This document shows, in pieces, positions 21,565-31,507 of a stretch of 64,000 nucleotides of DNA. The notes under the pieces are model-generated. The model was given only the letters and a program-made list of their open reading frames with translations. It made no database searches and had not been told where the DNA came from. Position numbers and translations under genes: made by a program. The stretch comes from Tetradesmus obliquus (Eukaryota > Chlorophyta > Chlorophyceae > Sphaeropleales > Scenedesmaceae). Numbering within the stretch: the first letter of the stretch is position 1; the number at the start of each line of letters is the position of its first letter. Location of the stretch: assembly GCA_030272155.1 (NCBI GenBank), contig CP126196.1:5890501-5954500 (forward strand). The letters run 5' to 3'.

Positions 21565-22696
21565 CTGCAAATAACGTAATGTGAAGCTAAAGGGTGGTTA
21601 AGGCGCCCATAGTTGGCGAGCAGGCACGGCAGGGGCGTCCAGCAGGCCCCGGGCCGGCAGGTTGTGGCCAGCCGGGCAGGAGCGCCAGCTCCCGCCTACG
21701 CTGCTCGAAACGCTATAACAAAGAGTAATGGATGGCTTAGGTTTGATTAGAGCTGGAAAGAAAAATGGGTCCAGAAGGCCGCCCAAGAAGAGCGCGTGCA
21801 GCAGGAGCTGCATCACTGCACCGACGGGTGACTTCGCAAACCCGTCGCAAAAAGATTCGCGAAAACGTTCACAAAATATACTTAATGAACGTTTTTGCGA
21901 ACCCCTTGGTGAATGGTTTTGTGGCATCACTCGGTTTTTTTGTGAACAGCGTGTGAACTTCGTGTGAACACTTTTTGTGAATGTTGCTGTGAACAGTGTT
22001 GCATTTATGTTATAAAGACCACAGACCATGCCGTATTATAGTGTATGATATAAGTATTATCACAACAAAGGTGCATGCACATTGCTTGCTGTCCCAGTAG
22101 CCCATAGTAGTGGTCCTTGGCTGTGCATGCACAGCCATAGGTGCGCACCTACTGCAGAACATGGTCTGCTGCAGGTTCACACATACAGCTGCATAGCCAA
22201 GTCAGTACATCTGCTGTCCAACACTACAAACCCAGATAAGGTCATCCACTCATAACCATGCACATGCAATGGCTGTATCATACCTTCGCGCAAGCATATG
22301 AGCAGTGGCGGTTGCTGTGCAACTTAGAACTGCAGGCTGCTGAGCTGCAGCTGCTGTGCAATATGTTGCAACATAGCACTGGAACACACATCGGTGTGTG
22401 TCAGCCTGTACTGCTCAGTGCATACCGTGCAATTGCCACTGCACATTCAAGTACCAGTTGAAGCAAAACTTATGGATCACAAGTACCTGTATCATGATGC
22501 AGTGATCACTGCACCACAAGCATTGGCAGCAGTGCCACTTGCATCAAGATGCACCAACCACTGGCATATGCAAGACCGTTCAGTGAGCAGAACAACAAGC
22601 ATACACCCTGTGGGCCGTATGCTAGTGCACTGCCAAGTGTGGTGTACATGCCTTCTCATCAACCATGTGGCCATCATGCCCAGTACATCGCACTCG
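21565..22696. other. LINE 5' flank and spacer with a 16-bp hairpin
   Basis: Contains the presumed LINE 5' region and the 3' flank of the next gene. A 16-bp inverted repeat with one G-T position (21,856-21,871 and 21,886-21,901, loop 14) lies amid repeated TTCGCAAA/GTGAAC words. No gene is recognised. Confidence 0.5.
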
Positions 22697-25600
22697 TCAT
22701 GCAAACGCGGGCTTTTTCATCACAAAAGTTGGCTGCTTGCCCACAATCTTCCCAGTGCGCGGGCTGTTGCGAACCTTCTTGCTGCCCACCTGTCCCTGCC
22801 CCTGCTGCGCAGCTGCGCCCCCTGCTGCGCAACCCTCACCGCCCTGCTCAGCACCACCCTCCTCTGCACCGCCCTCCTCTGCACCGCCCTCCTCTGCACC
22901 GCCCTGTGCAGCCCCGCCCTCCATCACAAAGCCCTCCAGTTCTACTGCCTTGCGCTTGCGACTAGAGCGCCGCTGCTTCTGCTGCTGCTGCTCCCCTTCC
23001 TCATCCTGCTGCTGTTCCTCCTCCTGATCCGAATCCCAGCCGCGAGCAGCCCTGCCCCTGCCCCTCCCGCGCCCCCTACCACGCCCCCTGCCTCGGCCCT
23101 TGCTGCTGTCCTGAGCTGCACCGCTGCGTGCACCTGCTGCTGCTGCTGCCCGTGGCGGTGGCAGCACCTTGGGACGCAAGAACTGCAAGGTCATGAGGCA
23201 AGGCAGCAGGCAATATCAACCACAGCAATGGTCAGCAGAGTATGACAAGTATCTGTGTTTGCAGCACCCTGAACATAAAACAGCAAGTTGCACACAGCTA
23301 TGCACTGCTGCTTGCTTTTGTTCATGCCAGCCCATGACTAGAGCATGTTATCCCCTGACTGTTTAGGCATGTGAAAGTGCTTACATGCAAGGAGCTGGTG
23401 ACGTCATGCATGCTGAGGCTGCTCACAAAACAGCTGCTGCACAATAGCACTTGTCACACAGGAGCCCTGCGCCGCCACCAAGCAGCCCTCAGCTGCCACC
23501 CACCTCTGGGTCCTCAATGTCATCACCACCATCTAAGTCCTCGCTCTCGTCACCCTCTACACCTTCAGCCCCTAGCCTTGCTGCTGCTACTGCTGCTGCT
23601 GCTGCTGCTTCAATGATTGCCTCATAATCGTAAGCGCCGTCTGCTGCTGCTGCTGCTGCTGCTGCAGCATCGCCTGCATCTGCAGCGGCACCAGCAGCTG
23701 CAGGAGCACGACCAGCCGCAGCACCACCAGCAGCAGCAGCAGCACCACCAGCAGCAGCTGCAGCACCACGAGCAGCAGCTGTAGTAGCACCACCACCATC
23801 ACCCCCAGTTTGCACACCCCCCAACCCTGAACCGCCAGCAGCCTGTGCAGCAGCCCCTAGAGTTGCCGCAGCTGCAGCCGCAGCAGGCACTGCAGCTGCA
23901 GCAGGCACTGCAGCTGCAGCAGGCACTGCACCAGCAGCAGGCACTGCACCAGCAGCAGGCACTGCACCAGCAGAAGGCACTGCACCAGCAGCAGGCACTG
24001 CACCAGCAGGCTGTGGTGCAGCTACCATCGCTGCCAACTGAGCAAAGAGCCCTGCAGCTGCTGCTGCATCGCCGCCGGCTGCCGCGCTGCCCTTTCCTGC
24101 GGTGTATGCTGCTACCAAGCTCCTGCCAGAGCAAAGACAGCAAATGAAGGTACCGCAAGATGACTGTCAGTACTGGTGAGTATTGCAATGCACTGGGCTG
24201 CTGACACAGAGTTTGATCCGGGTGACAAGAGTTGCTTGCAGAGACTTTAGTGTCAAAACACCTGCAAATGCATAACAAAGCAGGATATTAATACATTGGG
24301 TGCTGCCCTGAGCCTACCTGCATATGGACTGGTACCTGCGGACAGCTGCCCAGAACATACAGTATAACAACACAAGTTGTTGGCAGAAGTTGTCAGGTGT
24401 TGCAAGTGAGGGTAGCAATCTGCGGGCAAGCCCGGTGTACAGCAGTACAACAGCAGTACAACATAATACAACAAGCCCACCATACTGTGGTTGGTGGTAC
24501 GCACCTGGCCGTCAGCGCAGCAGGGTCCTGCGTGCCAGAGCCAGTTTTGGCCTGCGTCAGCATGTTCACCAGCTGGGCCTGTGCGTCCTTCTTCTTGGGC
24601 AGGCTGGCAAGCTGCAGGGGATAAACAGTGACAGATAAAGCTGTTGCTGGTGAACAGCCACAACAACACTGCAATTAATCATCACCAGCATGAATGCACA
24701 ACACTGCTGAAGGCTTCACACAATGATGCTTCCACTTGTGAAAGGCAAGACGCCAATTGACCTGCGCACACAGACGCAATCAACCCAGAGACATCAAGTG
24801 CCACCCCACCCTCTCTTCCTTGCCTTGTGCACCTCACCTGTGTCAGAAGCTCAGGCGTGTTGCCGTTGTACGCGCCTGCAGCAAGCTTCGCATACCACTC
24901 CTTCAGCTCCTTGTTCCCGCCATCCTTCTTGCCCTCGTATGCCTCAATCCATGCAGCACGCGTCTGCACCAGCAGCTCATTGCCGCTGCGCTTGCCTCCA
25001 TTGGCTGCTGACAGCCACCTAGCAACATGCAGGAACATCACCCATGCCAGTGTGACGGGTAGGGGAAGCAGCAGCAGTGGCGGCGGAGGCAGCATTGCAG
25101 CATTTGGTGAAGAAAAATCCCTTGAACTGGGCGCTGCTGGTGTTGACAGAAGGCTGGAAGCGCTGCTGTGTTTGGTGATCCCACTGCGAGTTCCTTGTAA
25201 CGCTCAACACCATGCTGAAGAATCGCCGCGCCACTTACTTGTTGATGTACTTCTTCACCATTGTGGCTGTCAGGGGCTCCTCTGCCCCTGCTGTTGATGT
25301 TGGTGTCGTGCCTGTTCAGGACCACTGCCACAATGGCCTTGAAGGCTGTATCCTTCACTGCATACTTGTTGGCGATCAGCTGCTTCACCTCATCTGCTGA
25401 CTTCCCCGCCACTGCAGGGAAAAACAACGTCTGTGAGTTTGGCATCAACAAATGCCAGCTGTGCTGCAGCGGCAACACAACTTACTCTGATCAGCATCAG
25501 CCTTCATCTTCTGTGACTTCATCAAGATTTCTGCAGTCTCGTTGCGCGGCGCAAGTAGGCAGATGACAGAGATGGTGGTATCCATCCACGGCTGCGTTGG

Positions 25601-25718
25601 GCGCTTGCCGCCACTCTTACCACCTGACTCATCCTCCTCGTCATTGTCGCCTGCTGATGCTGTTACTGTTGTTGGCGTTGCTGCAGGGACTGCAACACTG
25701 GCAGCAGCTGATGCAACC

Positions 25719-25760
<42 letters not shown>

Positions 25761-26075
25761 GATGGCAACCGCACGTACAGCTCAACGGCATCGTCCTCAT
25801 CTCTGATCGTGAACTTGTCTTTCAGTGACTGTGAGTCCCGCAGCGCGGCGAGCACATCAGACTGCAATGGACGCAAAGATCTCCTTGCCATTGGGCAGGG
25901 TCCTTTTGTTCCACAGCTGCACCTGCATGTCCCCCAGCTGGAAACAGTTTGCTACGCCGCTGTTGATGTCTTCAGCCGTTGTGGACGAGCTTACTTGAAC
26001 GTAGTGTGGCTCATCTGGCGCATCTGCTGGCTGGCCCGAAGCCAGCCGTGGCAGGAATGCTACCAGATGATCCAT
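22697..26075 (-). CDS. Unknown protein with acidic, Ala-rich and RG-rich segments (seven exons)
   Basis: Exons are 25,923-26,075, 25,486-25,861, 25,239-25,411, 24,838-25,018, 24,505-24,611, 23,504-24,122 and 22,697-23,182, with GT-AG borders. All junction phases agree except that the frame must change once inside the third exon (a tiny unseen intron or an indel). The product is about 690 residues. The second exon has a Gln run and an acidic patch. The third and fourth join as MVKKYINK|WLSAANGG. The sixth is a long Ala/Val/Pro repeat ending in acidic DESEDLDGGDD. The last holds seven or more RG dipeptides, then QRRSSRKRKA, a likely nuclear localisation signal, and Gly/Glu repeats. RG and NLS features suggest a nuclear nucleic-acid-binding role. 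No catalytic domain is recognised. Confidence 0.6.
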
Positions 26076-26633
26076 GACAAAAGCCCTCAATACAAACCAC
26101 AAAAACACCAACCTTGCGATGATGTGCGGGGCGCCCCTGGTGTTTGATCGTGTGCCCTAACACCGCGTGACAAACTGTGTGTGTGTTTGTGTGCAAGCAG
26201 GCAGCACCATGTAATATGGCTTGATCAGGCCCATCGTGTCATATAACATGTACTTTGGAGAGCCTCACGAACTGCAGTGCAGCCTATAGGCTGCAAGCAG
26301 CTAGTTGTCTGCTGCACAGGTGATCGTCAGCTGGAAGTTCCAGCTGTCTGCAATGCACCTGGAGCGGTGGAGGCTCCTTGTCAATATTTAAGCAACTGAG
26401 GTCAGTAACTTAAGGTAACACCAGGGCATTGCAACAGTACTCCTTTGGCAGAAGGCCTTCTGCCTCGGCAGGGCTGCCTGCTGCTGCCTCACCGCAGGTG
26501 CCCAGTACACGCACTGCAGACTTCGGTGTGCATTTTAAATAGATATCTGTAGTTGTCGTTATAGTATTCAACTTATACGCAAATCGCACACACTGTCGAA
26601 GATGCGTTCACAGATGTTTCACCACGGAGGGGT
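26076..26633. other. Spacer upstream of the RG-rich gene, left flank of the TIR transposon
   Basis: Presumed promoter region of the minus-strand gene. No TATA box or ORF stands out. Confidence 0.4.
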
Positions 26634-26922
26634 CAGCTAGGTATGGTACAAACGTAGCATCTGCATTTTGCAACAAATCAACACAGCTTGCAAGCAGACA
26701 GCCATGCTGGCATAGCAACCTGCTGTATGTGGCAGGCACAGTAAGGCACAGCTGCCAGTGCTGCTGCTTTGGTTTGCTTGCATCCCAGTTGCACAGCAGG
26801 GCCCTCACCTGCCAGCAGCAGCAGCTCCAAACTGCTAGTGATTTTGAGCTCCAGAATTCGCCTTGATCACACAGCATGGATGTTTGCAGGAAACTGTGTA
26901 GAATACTAGTACTCAACAAACT
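26634..26922 (+). repeat. Left terminal inverted repeat, 289 bp
   Basis: Reverse complement of 30,871-31,159. By eye I see one mismatch (in the CACAGCAT[G/A]GATG word). The repeats diverge abruptly after ACTCAACAAAC. Confidence 0.95.
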
Positions 26923-27464
26923 CTGTGCAGCCACACTAGCTGCACGCTCGCAGCAGCTGCCGGTGGGCCTGAAGCGTTGTTGAGCAGTATGTAACAGATA
27001 TGACAGTTGAAATGGCATGTGCAGCGCACAGCGCAAAGCAGCAGAGCGCAACCGCAGCGGCAGGGCACTTGGCACACCAGAACTGCAGTGCCTGATCAGC
27101 CAGCAAGGGAAGCCCAGAAGTATTACAATACACATCAAAACATGTTGCAGGCAGCAGCACCCACAGCAACACTCCACAGCGCAAGTTAACATATGTAACA
27201 GCCGAGTCGGGGCACTTCAGGGCAACGTGTTTTCAGCACTTTTCTTGCAGCACACTGTGCCACTGCTAACAGCTTAAATTGATTTAGATTCGTCGTTGAA
27301 AGCTTGACATTTATATGTAGGCCACTTGTTCGCTACGTTTGTACCATGCCCAGCTGAGACCGGTCAAACTCCATGATGCTGCATGCTGTTGTTTGACCTG
27401 ACCAGTTACTTCTGTTCACACTGCTGCTAGAAGCACATCTAACATATCCATATGTTTCGGATTC

Positions 27465-29668
27465 ATGCCTGCAGGGGGGCTGTCCATGGTGCGCAGGCAC
27501 CCTTCGGGATGGAAGAGCAACCGCAGTACCACGGCCATGAGGGTGGCGGCGGTGGTGTGTGTGATAATGGCTTTGACCACCGCTGACGAAAAGATTACCC
27601 CCGCATACTATTACAGAGAGCAGTACCCTGACTACGCCAAGGAGGTACACGGGGACCTGAACCTGTTCTGCAGACTTCATCACAAGAACTTCACAGCAAA
27701 CGGCACAGTGGCTACACCCAAGCATGGCGGCAGGCCCTCAAATGTCCCACATGCTGTCGCCTTCCATGCCAGCACAATATTCAAGGCTGGCAAGGTGGTA
27801 AAGGCCTACCCATCTGCAGATTCAAAGAGAAAGGTTGATGTGCATGTGTGGTGGACTTCAATCGAAGTCGCATGTCAGGAAAATGACACACTGCGCCAGC
27901 TGTGCACTGACTACAACATCACACCCAAGAGACTGCTGAAGTACATGAAATGGGCTGACCCCGACCTGGTGCGCAGGAGAATAGATGTGAAGCTGGACTT
28001 GACAAAGATACAGAAACAAAGGCGAAAGGCAGCAGCTGCGGCGCTGTGGCAGAAGTACCAAAGTGACCCCGACATGCTGCAGCGCATATATTTCATTGAT
28101 GAGTGCAAATTCTGGATGTCAGACCTGGCAGGCGGCTCCGTCAAGGTCTATTGTGATGCACACGATGAAAACGTGCATGCTGTGCTGCCATGCAAATGGA
28201 TGCGCAAGGGCAAGGACGCAGAGCCGGTCAAGTTGCACTTTGTTTGCGCCGTCAACGCTGTGCACGGGCCCGTCTACTGCAAGTTTGTCACCGGCACAAC
28301 AGACAACAAGGACCATGCTGGCAACCTCAATGTACCGTACATGGTGAGTGTGCGCTGCTACTGCGCAGGCGCCTGCCATTGAAAGACATGCCAGCCCTGC
28401 TGTACTATGTAGTAACAGTCCCGCAGTGCTTTTTTTAGTGCTGTAGTGAAGCTGCAGCGCTGCCCGTCCTCTGCTGTGAACATAACAGCAGAGTAACTTA
28501 ATGACAGTACAATGACACCACCTGCAGCAGCAAGCTGGAAACCAATGTGCAAGGATTGGTGCATGTCACATCCGCGCGTGCTCACGCGCAGCACACTCCC
28601 CCCTGGCTGCAGCCAGTTGTCATATGCTGCAGCGCAGAACTCAAAGTCGCGCTCCAGCACCTGCTGCCTGCTGCTGCTGTAATAACCCTTGTCATGACAT
28701 GAGCCATCAGCTTGAATCAGCATGTTGTGCTGTGCATGGATGAAATCAATCCGCCCATCCCACCAGTCCACTGCTACCTGAGCACACATACTGCTGCTGA
28801 TGCCTAACCAGTACAGCATGCGCACCAGCTGCTCCTCGCTTGTGTGCATGTAGCCCATGCATGTGCCAACTATATCAGCCAGCACACATGCACACATCTT
28901 GCACTGAAGCGCTGCTGCTGTGGCGACTGCACGCGGCGCGCAGAACTTGAAGTGCTGCACACCTGGCAAGCAGCCAGTCAAGCCCCAGAACAATCTCTGC
29001 CCCCTCATAGACTTGGTGATGTATCTGACCTTGTCTGCACTGAGCCTGATGTGGAAGCGTTCCATCGCATCCATCCACACCGCTGCGTTGCGCTCCTGCG
29101 CTGCTAACAAGGCTGCGCGCTGCCAATCCGGCAATTCTTGCACCTGCAGTTGAAGGACAAACCAACCCAGCAGGCCAAGAGCATGACTCAGCTGGAGTTT
29201 GTTCACTGCATGATGGAGATCAAAGACATAGCCAACCAACAGCAGGCGCAGCGCGGCACTACGCCGCTGTACATCTTTGACAACCCAAGTGTTCACCTGG
29301 GGAAGGATGGCCTACAGATGTTAGTTGCAGGCGGCATCAATGAAGATCAACTGCTGCACATTGCACCCTACTCCCCAGATTTCAACAAGCCCATTGAACA
29401 TGCATTTGGCAGCCTCAAAGCAGCCTTCCGCAACTACTTGTATAACAGCTGCCAGCTGGGTGGTGCTGATGTGAAGCCGCGAGACCTGCAGCACGGCCTG
29501 AACAACACCTTCATGAAGATCACAGCTGCATCTGTCATGGCTGATGTATTGAAGCTGCCAGATTTGTGGAATATGGTGCGCAGTCGCAAGAGGAGTCTTT
29601 GTGTGTGCCGAGACGGGAAGCAGCGCAGCGGCACTGCTGGTGACTACCCCAGGAAGGACCAACGCTGA
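27465..29668 (+). CDS. DDE transposase of the long-TIR element (two exons)
   Basis: Exon 1 is 27,465-28,343 and exon 2 is 29,150-29,668. The 806-base intron has GTGAGT and TGCAG borders and is phase 0, giving 465 residues. The start could instead be the ATG at 27,537. Residues about 110-190 are basic and helical, fitting the DNA-binding region. The catalytic core has IYFIDECKFWM (first Asp), LYIFDNPSVHLGKDG (second Asp) and APYSPDFNKPIEHAFGSLK (third acidic residue). The last two catalytic residues are 38 apart, against 34 in classical Tc1. IS630/Tc1/mariner cut-and-paste activity is inferred from these motifs. No disabling stop or frameshift is seen, and the TIRs flank it correctly, so it may be active. 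Confidence 0.88.
28358..29074 (-). CDS. Putative Vsr/PD-(D/E)XK-type nuclease nested antisense in the transposase intron
   Basis: A 238-codon ORF from ATG at 29,074 to a stop at 28,358, lying entirely within the transposase intron (28,344-29,149) on the opposite strand. The frame stays open upstream into exon 2 but lacks an earlier ATG. The pattern fits restriction-endonuclease-like folds of the Vsr/DUF559 type: TSEEQLVRMLYWLG (acidic helix), WWDGRIDF (catalytic Asp), MLIQADGSCHD (the usual E/Q-x-DG-x-x-H strand), then VLERDFEFCAAAY and SVLRVSTRGCD (Q/K-D helix and VlRv strand). The N-terminal half has several Cys and may bind DNA. It probably acts on DNA. It could assist transposition, be a hitch-hiking homing-type gene, or be domesticated. 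The assignment rests on motif spacing read by eye, not on a search. Confidence 0.55.
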   Translation of the reverse strand: MDAMERFHIRLSADKVRYITKSMRGQRLFWGLTGCLPGVQHFKFCAPRAVATAAALQCKMCACVLADIVGTCMGYMHTSEEQLVRMLYWLGISSSMCAQVAVDWWDGRIDFIHAQHNMLIQADGSCHDKGYYSSSRQQVLERDFEFCAAAYDNWLQPGGSVLRVSTRGCDMHQSLHIGFQLAAAGGVIVLSLSYSAVMFTAEDGQRCSFTTALKKALRDCYYIVQQGWHVFQWQAPAQ

Positions 29669-30870
29669 GTCTGCTGTTGTGCTGCTGCATGGCATGTTGT
29701 GCATGTGGCTGTCAGCTGCATGCAAGATGGCTGGCAGCAGTGCACAGGCTGACTTTCAGAGAGCCCTTGAGCTCACCTGTTTGAAGGCACCTGCGCTTGC
29801 CGCCGTCCTGCATGTTCGCACCGCCCGGGGCTTGGGAGGTGCTGGCACCATGCTGCTGTAGGGTGGTTACTTCCTGGTGTTCACCTGAGAGCGAGTGTGG
29901 GAAGGAAATGGCATGTTCAGAAGCTTATTGTATGAGTAAACTGCCAGGCAGCAAGGCACTTGGTGGCCATTTCACATACAGGCATTTGCAGTCATGCTGA
30001 AGGGCCGATTGTATTGGTAAAATGCTTGGTATAATTCAATTACGCTCGTAGCTCTGGAACATGGCTCCTGCTGCTGTCACTCGCGTTGGTTGTGACAACT
30101 GTTGGCCTGCCAAGCGATATGCACGGAGCCTGCAAGAAACATTGCGGTTGATTTTTTTTCTATATTTGACGATTGCTTTAAGCATGGCGTGAGCCGAAAT
30201 AAGCTGCGGTATGGTGAAGAACTTCAAGACGGAATGTGCCGTGAAACAAGCCTGCTCCAGGCCACACAGCTTCCACGCTGCTCACTTATCAACGTCGACA
30301 CATTATGTAACTTACCTTTGGTTAAGGTAGAAAACCAACTGCGAAGGGCCCTCGCAAGCCCACCGTGCAGGTGAGCCTGACGGGTCAACACGGATGTCCA
30401 GAGCACTGCAGCTCGATCGTGTTGCTGCAGCACCTGCAAACATTTGGTATTGAACATTATTGGACGTTAAAAACAGCGCTGTGCCGAAAGCCTTCGCCAA
30501 TAAATTTGGTGGCAGCAGTGAGGCACCTGCTGGCACATGCTGCTGCTGTCACGCCCACCAACGACTGCAGTTGAAAAACACATGCCACCGTGATTCAAAG
30601 CACACACATAGCTGTAACGTTTCCTGCTGTTTGCTGCTGCTGCTGCTGCTCCTGCCCAGGCAGATATCATGTATTGCAAACAGCACTACTGCCGCAGGAA
30701 AATCAGCTGCATACCCAGCAGCAGCAGGAGCACATCAGCCATAGCATAAAAAGGTAGGTGTGCACTTCAGGCACCAAGTCCAGGAACAGCAACAGAAGGG
30801 ATGCAGTGCAGGCTAAGAACTGCTGCAGCAAAGGCTGGCATGCATTTACAGTCTCAGAGACTGTTCTCAG

Positions 30871-31159
30871 TGTTTGTTGAGTACTAGTATTCTACACAGT
30901 TTCCTGCAAACATCTATGCTGTGTGATCAAGGCGAATTCTGGAGCTCAAAATCACTAGCAGTTTGGAGCTGCTGCTGCTGGCAGGTGAGGGCCCTGCTGT
31001 GCAACTGGGATGCAAGCAAACCAAAGCAGCAGCACTGGCAGCTGTGCCTTACTGTGCCTGCCACATACAGCAGGTTGCTATGCCAGCATGGCTGTCTGCT
31101 TGCAAGCTGTGTTGATTTGTTGCAAAATGCAGATGCTACGTTTGTACCATACCTAGCTG
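30871..31159 (-). repeat. Right terminal inverted repeat, 289 bp
   Basis: Partner of 26,634-26,922. It contains an open frame of about 95 codons that is also open in the left TIR. That is expected from the inverted copy and is not evidence of coding. Confidence 0.95.
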
Positions 31160-31507
31160 CTCGGATCCCACTGTACTTTACGAAATTTCTCGATACTACC
31201 GAACCACGTCTCCTTGTTCCAGCACACCCTGGAACAATCTAGAACAATACAACAACAGTAATCAAACGTCTAATCACCAGGAGGTCAGCCTTCTAGTCAA
31301 ACAAAGCCAACAACTGAGGATGCAAAACTACTCGCACTCCTCCGCTGCAACAGGTGAGCACACAGAGCACACACTGTCAGGATTGAGGGTACTAAAATAT
31401 TCTGGATACCGGATATTGCACGGCACCCAGGCACCACAGCACAGAGGCAACCAACGAGCTGCACTCAAAACTGTCCCAACACGCGGCTCGGCACACACTA
31501 TGGTCAC
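31160..31507. other. Unique spacer between two transposons
   Basis: No gene, RNA or repeat is recognised. Confidence 0.4.

Larger units (their letters stand above)
26634..31159 (+). mobile_element. 4.5 kb Tc1/mariner-superfamily transposon with long TIRs and an intron-nested antisense ORF
   Basis: The element is bounded by 289-bp terminal inverted repeats starting CAGCTAGGTATGG. It encodes a two-exon DDE transposase on the plus strand and a putative nuclease on the minus strand within the transposase intron. The flanks (ending GGGGT on the left, beginning CTCGG on the right) show no convincing target-site duplication. TIRs this long and this similar suggest recent mobility. The remaining interior (26,923-27,464 and 29,669-30,870) shows no further gene. 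Confidence 0.88.

Noticed and set aside
26608..26922. ORFs spanning the TIRs (minus strand left, plus strand right)
   Set aside because: The same open frame appears in both TIRs because they are inverted copies, and it lacks coding features.
28119..28379. Other antisense frames over the transposase exon 1
   Set aside because: Shadows of the transposase reading frame, without motifs.
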